DNA from: Marinobacterium sp. xm-d-530
GTDB taxonomy: Bacteria > Pseudomonadota > Gammaproteobacteria > Pseudomonadales > Balneatricaceae
Length of the DNA stretch: 20,226 nucleotides
Direction of reading: 5' to 3'
Assembly: GCA_949499045.1 (NCBI GenBank)
Contig: CATEEE010000018.1
Coordinates: forward strand, 1-20,226
A program made the translations under genes and the position numbers. The notes under the pieces are model-generated. The model ran no database searches and was not told the DNA's origin. It worked only from the letters and a program-made list of their open reading frames with translations. This document shows, one piece after another, positions 1 to 7,731 of the stretch. Position 1 is the first letter of the stretch. The number at the start of each line of letters is the position of its first letter.

Positions 1-413
1 CTTAAATAACGAGCCGATTCAATCGCGATGGCACGGCCCAGTTGCCGATCTAATGAACGAACCAAACTTAGTGAATCATTGCGCACTTCATCGAGACTGA
101 ATACACCATCCGCCCCATTGCGAAGGGCTCGAACCAGGGTGCTTTGTTCAAGCTGAGAGATAAACGCAATGGTTGGTTTAGGGCTGACTCGTTGCGCTAA
201 TTCACTGAGCTGCTCAGTTTCTGGAAACGAGTGGAAATCAAAAAAGAGAAGTGATGTAGAGTGGTGCTCTAAATAGTCTTCGACGGCTTCGAGCGTTGCA
301 CAGGTAGCCAGCCTTAGGCCATCTACCTGGCTCAATTCACAAAGATCAAAAATAGCATCTATGGTCTCGGTATCCGAGGAGTAGATTAAAATTCGAGTCT
401 CTTGTGAATCCAT
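1..413 (-). CDS. Receiver-like regulator, N-terminal part only (runs off the window)
   Basis: About 137 residues are visible from an ATG at 413, and the frame stays open to base 1, so the 3' part is missing. The translation reads as a CheY-like alpha/beta fold: strand RILIYSSD at residues 7-14, strand LLFFDFHS at 55-62 with D59 at the phospho-acceptor position, strand TIAFIS, then GADGVFSL. The acidic pair expected after strand 1 is SS, and the lysine expected after strand 5 is absent, so the receiver looks degenerate. The segment after it is helical. No good ribosome binding site precedes the ATG; the only other in-frame start is a TTG 15 bases upstream. The gene follows mlaA by 75 bases on the same strand. 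The lost output domain could be a PP2C/SpoIIE phosphatase (Pseudomonas has such a regulator near its vacJ gene) or a FimX-like GGDEF-EAL module. I cannot choose between them. Confidence 0.7.
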   Translation of the reverse strand, partial: MDSQETRILIYSSDTETIDAIFDLCELSQVDGLRLATCATLEAVEDYLEHHSTSLLFFDFHSFPETEQLSELAQRVSPKPTIAFISQLEQSTLVRALRNGADGVFSLDEVRNDSLSLVRSLDRQLGRAIAIESARYL

Positions 414-488
414 CGCAGGTTTCGTCAAACAAGTAGCAACATATTAGGTACCGAGACTACTCCTGCAACGGTTTGAAGTAAACTGTTG

Positions 489-1190
489 TTAAAAGTCGTC
501 TGCGTTGAACTCAACACGACCATCATTCACTTCAAACTCACGCTTCTGCAGATAAGCATCACGAATGAACGTGTATCGATCACCCGTTATGACCCCTTCA
601 CGATCAAGCAGTGACGCGCGCTTATCAACCACCTTCAGCGCTTTTAAGCCGAAACGTAGCTCATCAGACTCAACCTGATTGAGTGGATCTAGGTACATAT
701 CTGGAATGATTCCAACCCCGTCACGAACCGTTGAAGGACCAAACAATGGCAACACTAGGTAAGGACCTGATTCGACACCCCAAGCACCTAGGGTTTGACC
801 AAAGTCTTCATCATTTTTTGGAATATCCATGGCTGTCGCCACATCAAACAGCCCGCCAATACCGATGGTGGTGTTGATTAGAACGCGTGATAGATCCTGA
901 GTTGCTTCAACAGGCTTTAGCTGAAGCACGTTGTTAAAGAAAGTCACAACATCGCGCAGGTTATCGAAGAAGTTACTGACGCCCTGCTCAGCCACATCCG
1001 GCATGATAAAACGGTAGCCTTGGGCAACCGGTTTAAGAATTGCACGATCCAAAGATTCGTTGAAGTTAAAGACGCCACGGTTAAAACCTTCCCACGGATC
1101 CTGCAACTCAGACTCATCAGCAAATGCTGTGACAGAACTCAGTGACACACTCAGTACAAAAAGAGCCAAAAATTTATTTAAAACGTTCAT
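489..1190 (-). CDS. mlaA: MlaA (VacJ) phospholipid transport protein of the outer membrane
   Basis: MlaA removes misplaced phospholipids from the outer leaflet of the outer membrane and passes them to the periplasmic carrier MlaC. This 233-residue protein starts with a secretion signal (positive N-terminus, hydrophobic residues about 6-20, likely cleavage after TAFA at residue 24). It continues with the family signature DPWEGFNRGVFNFN at 31-44. Further family stretches are INTTIGIGGLFDVA, FGQTLGAWGV and GPYLVLPLFGPSTVRDG. The length fits the family (about 230-250). Oddly, the whole protein contains no cysteine, so it cannot be a lipoprotein as in E. coli, and the signal looks like a type I peptidase site. 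An AGGT-like ribosome site lies about 10 bases before the ATG. It sits 76 bases downstream of hrpA. The other mla genes are not in this window. Confidence 0.95.
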   Translation of the reverse strand: MNVLNKFLALFVLSVSLSSVTAFADESELQDPWEGFNRGVFNFNESLDRAILKPVAQGYRFIMPDVAEQGVSNFFDNLRDVVTFFNNVLQLKPVEATQDLSRVLINTTIGIGGLFDVATAMDIPKNDEDFGQTLGAWGVESGPYLVLPLFGPSTVRDGVGIIPDMYLDPLNQVESDELRFGLKALKVVDKRASLLDREGVITGDRYTFIRDAYLQKREFEVNDGRVEFNADDF

Positions 1191-1216
1191 TAAAACTACC
1201 TAATTACGGGTTATCA

Positions 1217-1248
1217 CCTAGCCAATTGAGTATGAAGTATAGGCTAGG
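1217..1248. repeat. 7-bp inverted repeat in front of mlaA
   Basis: CCTAGCC at 1217-1223 and GGCTAGG at 1242-1248 are perfect complements with an 18-base spacer. On the minus strand the spacer contains TATACT (1241-1236), a fair -10 hexamer for mlaA. I see no convincing -35 at the right distance. It could be an operator around a promoter or an RNA hairpin. There is no T-run on either side, so a terminator for hrpA is unlikely. It could also be chance. Confidence 0.3.
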
Positions 1249-1266
1249 ATTTATTAATTGGATCCA

Positions 1267-4200
1267 TTATCCAGAAACTTCTGTGAACCTCTGCTTAAGA
1301 CGCTTCTCAGAAATTTTAAATTCTGTACCTAGCTCCTGAGCAAAAAGCGATACACGATACTCTTCGATCCACCATTTAAAGTCGATCAACTCGCTACCCA
1401 CCTCTCCGGTGTCACGGGCCTTAGCAACGGCTGCTTCATACTGCTGTTGCCATTTAACTAACTCATCCGACCATAAGACTTGTTGGCGCAGCGTTCTTTG
1501 GTACTTCTCTAACCGAACCTCAATCGCTTTAAGGTATCGCGGCAGATGTGCCAACCACTGCGGTGGTGTCTCGGTGAGGTAGGTTTTATCCATTAAGCGA
1601 TCCAGCTGAGCCTGAATGTCATTCAATACAGGTACTGTTTCTAACGAAATCTTACCGTTTAACGCCTTCGATATACGATGGACGCGCTGATGCAACTCGA
1701 TCACAAATGCCGCAATGGTTTTTGCCTGCTCATGCAGATCCGCTCTAACTCTATCTCGCGTTTGGCTGAACTCTGTTTCACTGCTTGGTAAGTTATCCTG
1801 ATCGATCAAGCTCAGCGCCGCGGCCATAATGATCTGCTCTTGCAGGAAGCGTTCATTGTATTTTTTACCTGCCTGAAGAATGGCCTGTGCCAAGTTAGGC
1901 AGACTTTTACGAATGTCTTTAACTTGAGTCTGCAAAGAGATCAGCACCAAACGGGCCACACCTCGATGTGACTGTCGTTGCGCATCTAATGGCTGACTCA
2001 GCAGGGTCAGTTCGACATTTTCACCCTTATCAATCAGTGCTGGGTAGGCTTCCACTTCGATACCGCCAGCGTGTTTGACTGTTTTTTGCTTATCAAGCTT
2101 ACCAAAGCTCCACTCAGTTAATTCCGTCTCACCCCAACTCTGTTTAGGGGCTTGCTGAATCGCAGTCTGGGCCGCATCCCCTAACTGGCGCTGCAACTCT
2201 GACCAATCACGCCCTTGCCCTAATAGTCGACCCTGCTCATCCACCACACGAATGTTGGCTTGATGAATCGGTTCAAGCTGAACACTGTTCAGCTGATCCA
2301 CCTGAACACGGTGCCCCGTCAAACGCAGCAATTGCAGTGAAACGGCCTCAAATAGATCACCGTCGCCAAAGGCGAGTTTCTCCATTAACTCAGAAACATA
2401 GTTGGGGATCGGCACAAACTGTTTTCGCTCAGCCTTGGGTAGGCCTCGCAGCAACGCCTCAAGCTTGGCGGCTAACATGCCCGGCACCAACCATGCTAAA
2501 CGATCAGTGCTCAGTCTAGGCAACAGAGGCAAGGGACAATCGATGCTCAAACCATCATCGACCGCGCCGAGTTCAAACTTATAACTCAGTTTTAACGGAG
2601 CACCCTCAATTAATAGCACTTCAGGATACTGCTCATCTCTTACATGATCGGCAGAGCGTTGCAGTACATCTTGCTCGGTCAAAAAGAGCAGTTTAGGCGT
2701 TTGCTGTTCCGCTTTTTTTCGCCAAGAGTCAAAACCTGCTCCGTTGACGATGTCTGAACCAGCGTGTTGGTCTAGGCGCTCTAGGTAAAACTGAAACAGC
2801 GTCTCTTCATCGACCAATAGATCACGACGGCGTGACTTATCTTCAAGCGCTGCAACAGACTCTAACAGATCACGGTTGCGCTGAAAGAAAGGGGCCTTAG
2901 TCTGGTATTCACCCTCGACCAGTGCGCTTCGTATGAAAATCTCATGAGACACTTCACGGTCGATCGGTCCATAGTGAACCTTACGTTTTGGCACAATCAC
3001 TAGGCCATAGAGTCGCACCTGTTCACTGGCCACCACTTGTGCACGCTTTTTCTCCCAATGCGGCTCTAGGTAGCTGCGTTTAATGAGATGCTTAGCTAAG
3101 GGTTCAACCCACTCTGGGTTGATCTCTGCTACGTTATGGGCAAATAGCTGACTGGTCTCAATCATCTCAGCGGCTACCACCCACTTTGGAGCCTGTTTAA
3201 ATACACCTGAACCTGGGAAGATTTTAAAGCGACGGTTTCGCGCGCCGAGGTATTCACCTCGCTCTTGTTTAAAGCCAAGATGCCCAAGAAAACCAGAGAT
3301 GATGGCTCTATGAACCTGATCGTAACTGGCCGGTTCGCTGTTCTCTTTAAGCTCCAGTGATTTGATGCTCAGATGCAGCTGTCGATGAAGATCTCGCCAC
3401 TCTCGCATTCTTAAATAACTAAGGTAATGTTTGGTACACCACTTGCGCAGTTGATTCTGACTCAACTCAAGACGCTGCTCTTCAAACGCATTCCAAAGAT
3501 TAACCAAGGTAATGAAATCAGACTTTTCATCATGAAAGAGTTTGTGTTTTTCATCCGCGGCTTGGCGCTTGTTCTGTGGACGTTCACGAGGATCTTGAAC
3601 ACTCAGCGCACTGGTGACGATTAATATCTCACGCAGCGAGTGCTGCCGACCGGCTTCCACAATAATGCGGGCAATTTTTGGATCCACAGGCAAACGCGCC
3701 AGCTGCTTGCCCAACGATGTGATGGCACGTTTCGAATCAACCGCTTGCAGCTCTTCCAACAGTTTATAGCCGTCATTGATGAAGCGTTTATCAGGAGGAT
3801 CAATAAACGGAAAGCGATCAATATCACCCAATCTAAGTTGCAGCATCTGCAGAATAACGGACGCTAGATTGGTTCTGCGAATCTCCGCGTCAGTGAACTC
3901 TGGACGAGAGATGAAATCCTCTTCCGAGTAGAGTCGAATACAGGTACCGGGCGCCACGCGACCACAGCGACCGGCTCGCTGATTAGCACTCGCTTGTGAA
4001 ACCGGTTCAATTGGAAGGCGCTGTACTTTAGATCGGTAACTGTAGCGCGACATGCGAACCAGGCCAGGATCAATCACATAACGTATACCCGGCACGGTCA
4101 CAGAGGTCTCGGCCACGTTGGTTGCCAACACGATACGGCGCCCAGCAGAGCGACCCGAGGTAAAGACCTTGTTCTGTTCGGCCAACGAAAGCCTTGCGTA

Positions 4201-5193
4201 AAGGGGCATAATCTCGACATCTCGCAGATCCGCCTTACGCAGTCTCTCTGCACTCTCTCGAATCTCACGCTCACCCGGCAAAAAAATCAGAATGTCGCCA
4301 GGCATACCAACGGCTTTAGCTCTGTCGATGGCAATGAGTTCATCAACTGCGTTGAGGATGCCCTGCTGAATATCACCACTCGCCTCATCCTCTTCATCCA
4401 TAGATTCGTTCAATGGACGGTAGAGCGTCTCTACTGGGAAGGTTCTTCCAGAAACTTCAATGACCGGTGCATCACCAAAGTGTTTCGAGAAACGCTGCAC
4501 ATCGATGGTTGCTGAGGTAATAATGAGCTTAAGGTCGGGGCGTTTAGGTAGAATTCTTTTGAAGTAGCCCAGCAGGAAGTCGATATTGAGGCTGCGTTCA
4601 TGCGCCTCGTCGATGATGATCACTTCGTATTTATTGAGGTATCGATCGTGCTGAGTTTCAGCCAGAAGGATACCGTCCGTCATCAATTTGATCTGGGTCT
4701 CTTCACCGATCTGATCGTGAAACCGGACTTGATAACCAACTCTAGAGCCCAGCTCGGTCTTCAACTCATCGGCAATGCGACTGGCGACGGTGCGCGCAGC
4801 TAATCGTCTTGGCTGAGTGTGTCCAATCAACCCTTTACAGCCTAACCCCAACTCTAGACAGAGTTTTGGCAACTGCGTTGTTTTGCCTGAGCCGGTTTCA
4901 CCCGCAACCACGACTACTTGATTGTGTTGGATTGCATCGAGTATCTCTTGTCGTGCACCCGTTACAGGGAGGTCGGGGTAGTCGATAGGCAACAGGGCTT
5001 TTTCGGTCTTCTGTGCCACTATCGCTTCAGAGCGCTCGATACGTTCAACCGCCTTTTGCAATACTGCTTCATCGATCTCTTCTGTCTCTGATAGACGCTC
5101 CAAGTCACGACGAATGGGATATTGGTCGCGTATTTGGCAACGCTCGAGGCGATCGAAAAACGGTGTTAATGTCGGATGCACAATGGGACTCAT
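1267..5193 (-). CDS. hrpA: HrpA ATP-dependent DEAH-box RNA helicase
   Basis: This is a 3'-5' RNA helicase of the DEAH/RHA family. In E. coli HrpA acts on structured mRNA and rescues stalled ribosomes (family knowledge). The 1308 residues match the usual length of about 1300. Motifs in order are Walker A GETGSGKT (98-105), TQPRRLAARTVASRI (126-140), DEAH (195-198), SAT (227-229), then LVLATNVAETS-like motif V (here IVLATNVAETSVTVPGIRYV) and motif VI QRAGRCGR. After the helicase core come the winged-helix/ratchet and OB-like regions (SYLRMREWRDLHRQL, ISGFLGHLGF), and then the long HrpA-specific C-terminal domain ending KISEKRLKQRFTEVSG. The ATG at 5193 has only a weak ribosome site. The gene is 87 bases downstream of the acyl-CoA ligase gene and may be read through from it. 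A TAAAAT hexamer at 5217-5212 (minus) could be a local -10, but no good -35 is visible. Confidence 0.97.
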   Translation of the reverse strand: MSPIVHPTLTPFFDRLERCQIRDQYPIRRDLERLSETEEIDEAVLQKAVERIERSEAIVAQKTEKALLPIDYPDLPVTGARQEILDAIQHNQVVVVAGETGSGKTTQLPKLCLELGLGCKGLIGHTQPRRLAARTVASRIADELKTELGSRVGYQVRFHDQIGEETQIKLMTDGILLAETQHDRYLNKYEVIIIDEAHERSLNIDFLLGYFKRILPKRPDLKLIITSATIDVQRFSKHFGDAPVIEVSGRTFPVETLYRPLNESMDEEDEASGDIQQGILNAVDELIAIDRAKAVGMPGDILIFLPGEREIRESAERLRKADLRDVEIMPLYARLSLAEQNKVFTSGRSAGRRIVLATNVAETSVTVPGIRYVIDPGLVRMSRYSYRSKVQRLPIEPVSQASANQRAGRCGRVAPGTCIRLYSEEDFISRPEFTDAEIRRTNLASVILQMLQLRLGDIDRFPFIDPPDKRFINDGYKLLEELQAVDSKRAITSLGKQLARLPVDPKIARIIVEAGRQHSLREILIVTSALSVQDPRERPQNKRQAADEKHKLFHDEKSDFITLVNLWNAFEEQRLELSQNQLRKWCTKHYLSYLRMREWRDLHRQLHLSIKSLELKENSEPASYDQVHRAIISGFLGHLGFKQERGEYLGARNRRFKIFPGSGVFKQAPKWVVAAEMIETSQLFAHNVAEINPEWVEPLAKHLIKRSYLEPHWEKKRAQVVASEQVRLYGLVIVPKRKVHYGPIDREVSHEIFIRSALVEGEYQTKAPFFQRNRDLLESVAALEDKSRRRDLLVDEETLFQFYLERLDQHAGSDIVNGAGFDSWRKKAEQQTPKLLFLTEQDVLQRSADHVRDEQYPEVLLIEGAPLKLSYKFELGAVDDGLSIDCPLPLLPRLSTDRLAWLVPGMLAAKLEALLRGLPKAERKQFVPIPNYVSELMEKLAFGDGDLFEAVSLQLLRLTGHRVQVDQLNSVQLEPIHQANIRVVDEQGRLLGQGRDWSELQRQLGDAAQTAIQQAPKQSWGETELTEWSFGKLDKQKTVKHAGGIEVEAYPALIDKGENVELTLLSQPLDAQRQSHRGVARLVLISLQTQVKDIRKSLPNLAQAILQAGKKYNERFLQEQIIMAAALSLIDQDNLPSSETEFSQTRDRVRADLHEQAKTIAAFVIELHQRVHRISKALNGKISLETVPVLNDIQAQLDRLMDKTYLTETPPQWLAHLPRYLKAIEVRLEKYQRTLRQQVLWSDELVKWQQQYEAAVAKARDTGEVGSELIDFKWWIEEYRVSLFAQELGTEFKISEKRLKQRFTEVSG

Positions 5194-5280
5194 TAATTTT
5201 GATAGCCGCGGATTTTACCCAACTGGTAAAAAGGCTGCCAGAAAACCGATTAAATAGTTGGTTTGCTAAAGGGGTTTGAG

Positions 5281-6867
5281 TTAATCAATCAGTCCCGATC
5301 GTAACACTCTACCAACAGAGCTATGAGGAAGTTCTCGTCTTAGCTCAATAAGATGGGGGACTTTATAAGCCGTTAAACGTTGACGGCAGTAGTTACGGAT
5401 CATTTTCTGAGTCAAACGACGGTTGTTAGTGACTACGAAAAGGCGAAGCTTTGTTTCTCCCTCCTCTTGGTAACTGCCAAAAGCACAATCCGTTATATCT
5501 GGGTGCTGGGAGATTAGCGCTTCCACTTCAGACGGGTAAATTTTAAAATTTCCTTCTAAGGCGATAACATCGGATTGACGTTCAATCATATGCAGTGATC
5601 CATCGGGCTCCAGACGTCCGATATCACCTGTCCTAAACCAAGTGCGGTCAGCGTTCGATTCAGCTTGAGCCACGTAACCCAACATCACCTGCGGACCTCT
5701 GATACAGATCTCACCGGCACTGCCTTTGGGCAGTTCACTGCCCAACTCATCTTGGATGCGCACCTCTGTATCTTCAAGCGGTCGACCGACCGCGCCGGTC
5801 ACAAAAGTACCACTGGCATCCAGCGTCACTACGGGTGAACACTCCGTCAGGCCATAGCCCTGTGAGATGACACAGTGAGTGATCGCCTGCCATTGATCAC
5901 CAATCGCTTGATTCAATGGTGCGCCCCCTGACAGGGTGCATTTAAGCATTGAAAAATCGAGTTGCGGAAAGAGTGGATGTTTTACTAGCCCCATAAAGAG
6001 TGGCGCTACCCCAGCAAACAGCGTGGGGCGAAAGCGGTCAAACAGTTCAGCAATTTGGTTGATCTCTTTAACATCGGCGGCCATCTCAACGACACCACCC
6101 TGACACCAGGTCATTAAGCAGATCATGGAAGGGTAGCTATGATAAATCGGCAACGGCATAAGCAATCTTTGTGGACCAGAGATACCGATCTCTGACAGCC
6201 GTTGATCGAGCTGACCGATGTTACTGATTAGGTTTCTGTGACTCAGCTGCACCGCTTTAGCCTGACCCGTTGTAGCACTGGTCAGCTGAATCATTGCAAC
6301 ATCATCCAACTCTGTTCTTGCGCTTAAAATCAAAGAGCTAGAGTGATAAACAATCGCTTCACGAAATTGAAAATCAGCTAAATTGGGTGAGCGTTTGCGA
6401 ATATGGCGCCAGAGTCGCTTCAGAGGAAATAGGAACCAACTTGAAAAATCTTCAGGAGAGCAGCTGACAGTGGTTAAACTATGGCCTCGACGCACGGCGA
6501 GTTCAGCTAAATTAGGATGTGTATAACAGGCAATAAACGCTTTTGCATTGGTCAGTTTCGAGACACGTTCTAATTCAGTGATGTCGGCAGAGGTCGTCAA
6601 ACAGACGGGTACCAAACCTACACGCCAGAGGGACATTAATAGTACCGGGTAGTGTGCACCATTGGACATCTGCACAATGACGTTATCCCCTGCTGAAAGG
6701 TTCAGAACCTCGACAAACCATTGTGAAACAGAACGGCAGTGACCATTGAGATCAGTGAAATTTAATTGGGTATTACCCTCTCGAACGGCAGGCGTATTGG
6801 CGTATTGGCTTGACAACCATTGAGGCAGCTGCGAGAGGCTACTAATCGAGAGAGGCAATTGAGACAT
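5281..6867 (-). CDS. AMP-binding acyl-CoA ligase-like protein with altered core motifs
   Basis: This is a member of the adenylate-forming (ANL) superfamily, which normally activates a carboxylic acid with ATP and transfers it to CoA or a carrier protein. From the ATG at 6867 it has 528 residues. An upstream ATG at 6921 would add 18 residues that only mirror the end of the preceding gene, so I prefer 6867. Visible motifs are A3 as TSATTGQAKAV (from residue 196; consensus TSGTTGxPKG), A5 YGLTECSPV, a clear A7 RTGDIG, and A8 as SDVIALEGNFKIYPSEVE. The A10 end is LPHSSVGRVLRSGL, where arginine (R520) stands at the usual catalytic lysine (consensus GKxxR). A3 has G-to-A and P-to-A changes, so the first half-reaction may be weak or altered. 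The start lies one base after the amidotransferase stop, which suggests translational coupling. Substrate unknown. Confidence 0.88.
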   Translation of the reverse strand: MSQLPLSISSLSQLPQWLSSQYANTPAVREGNTQLNFTDLNGHCRSVSQWFVEVLNLSAGDNVIVQMSNGAHYPVLLMSLWRVGLVPVCLTTSADITELERVSKLTNAKAFIACYTHPNLAELAVRRGHSLTTVSCSPEDFSSWFLFPLKRLWRHIRKRSPNLADFQFREAIVYHSSSLILSARTELDDVAMIQLTSATTGQAKAVQLSHRNLISNIGQLDQRLSEIGISGPQRLLMPLPIYHSYPSMICLMTWCQGGVVEMAADVKEINQIAELFDRFRPTLFAGVAPLFMGLVKHPLFPQLDFSMLKCTLSGGAPLNQAIGDQWQAITHCVISQGYGLTECSPVVTLDASGTFVTGAVGRPLEDTEVRIQDELGSELPKGSAGEICIRGPQVMLGYVAQAESNADRTWFRTGDIGRLEPDGSLHMIERQSDVIALEGNFKIYPSEVEALISQHPDITDCAFGSYQEEGETKLRLFVVTNNRRLTQKMIRNYCRQRLTAYKVPHLIELRRELPHSSVGRVLRSGLID

Positions 6868-6868
6868 G

Positions 6869-7651
6869 TTATTCACTGCGATAAAAGCAGGTTTCTCCCT
6901 CTTTGAACACCCGAGCTTCACCTGTCTTAATCGGTTGCCACATTTCGTTATCAGTCAGTGGTTCTGTCGCAATGACAGTAACGATATCGTTCTCTTGAGT
7001 CTCACCCTTGAAATCGACAGTCAGATCACAATCTTTTAGTTGAGCAACTCCAAAAGGCGCACGCCGAGTAATCCAGTGCAATTTGGTAGTGCAGTATGAG
7101 AACAGCCAGTAAGAGTCACATAGCAACATATTAAAGACCCCTAGAGCACGGAGTTTATGGCAGCACTGGGTAATCAACTCAAATAGGGGGTCGGTTGTTA
7201 AGGGCGGTTCGGGAAAAGCTGTTCGAATCTGGTCTAACAGCCAACAGAATGCATACTCTGAATCGGTGGTACCGACAGGTTTATAAAAGCGCAAAGGCCA
7301 ATCAAAAATCACTGGGTCCAACTGACCATTATGTGCAAACGTCCAGGTAAAACCCCAGAGTTCGCGGCTAAAAGGATGGGTATTTTCAAGATTAACTGAA
7401 CCGACATTCGCTTGGCGAATATGACTAATGACATTTTTACTTTTGATTGGATAGTTACAGACCAACTGAGCGATTGGTGAGTCAACACTGGGTTGAGGGT
7501 CATGAAATGCGCGCTGAGCTTTACCTTCGTAGAAGCCGATACCCCACCCATCCTTGTGCGGTCCAGTACCACCGCCACGTTGCATCAAACCGGCGAAACT
7601 GAAACAGATATCGGTGGGTACATTCGCACTCATACCCATTAACTCACACAT
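6869..7651 (-). CDS. yafJ: YafJ-type class II glutamine amidotransferase
   Basis: The protein has an N-terminal nucleophile (Ntn) glutamine amidotransferase fold, which releases ammonia from glutamine; for YafJ itself the acceptor reaction is not firmly known. The 260 residues begin MCELMGMSANVPTD, so after methionine removal C2 would be the nucleophile. Other conserved stretches are QRGGGTGPHKDGWGI (24-38), HIRQAN (77-82) with the substrate-binding arginine, NTHPF (90-94) and AHNG (106-109, oxyanion hole). The sequence is very close to what I recall of E. coli YafJ (about 255 residues). GGGAG lies before the ATG at a good distance. A TATACT hexamer at 7685-7680 (minus) may be a -10, but no clear -35 accompanies it. 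The stop is one base before the ligase start, so the two products may act together. Confidence 0.94.
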   Translation of the reverse strand: MCELMGMSANVPTDICFSFAGLMQRGGGTGPHKDGWGIGFYEGKAQRAFHDPQPSVDSPIAQLVCNYPIKSKNVISHIRQANVGSVNLENTHPFSRELWGFTWTFAHNGQLDPVIFDWPLRFYKPVGTTDSEYAFCWLLDQIRTAFPEPPLTTDPLFELITQCCHKLRALGVFNMLLCDSYWLFSYCTTKLHWITRRAPFGVAQLKDCDLTVDFKGETQENDIVTVIATEPLTDNEMWQPIKTGEARVFKEGETCFYRSE

Positions 7652-7700
7652 AGCGACTCCCTGTCTTTTAGCTAGTGAAAGTATAACCGAATAAACGGCT

Positions 7701-7725
7701 GGGGTCTGACCTTTGATCTGACCCC
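7701..7725. repeat. REP-like palindrome after ppnN
   Basis: GGGGTC at 7701-7706 and GACCCC at 7720-7725 form a 6-bp perfect inverted repeat. The 7-mer TCTGACC also occurs twice inside it in direct orientation, 12 bases apart (7705 and 7717). It begins 6 bases beyond the ppnN stop. GGGGTCAGA-type palindromes are scattered in many proteobacterial genomes and, from memory, go with REP-associated (IS200-like) tyrosine transposases. It may also act as a transcript-end hairpin for ppnN, although no T-run follows. It is the only copy I see in the window. Confidence 0.5.
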
Positions 7726-7731
7726 ATTAAA

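Noticed and set aside
5013..5279. 88-residue plus-strand frame over the hrpA start and the gap before it
   Set aside because: Mostly antisense to hrpA, low-complexity hydrophobic mix, no ribosome site or known family.
6868..6921. Upstream ATG for the acyl-CoA ligase giving 18 more residues
   Set aside because: The extra residues overlap the end of the amidotransferase gene in another frame and do not look like the family N-terminus; MSQLPLS at 6867 is a better start.
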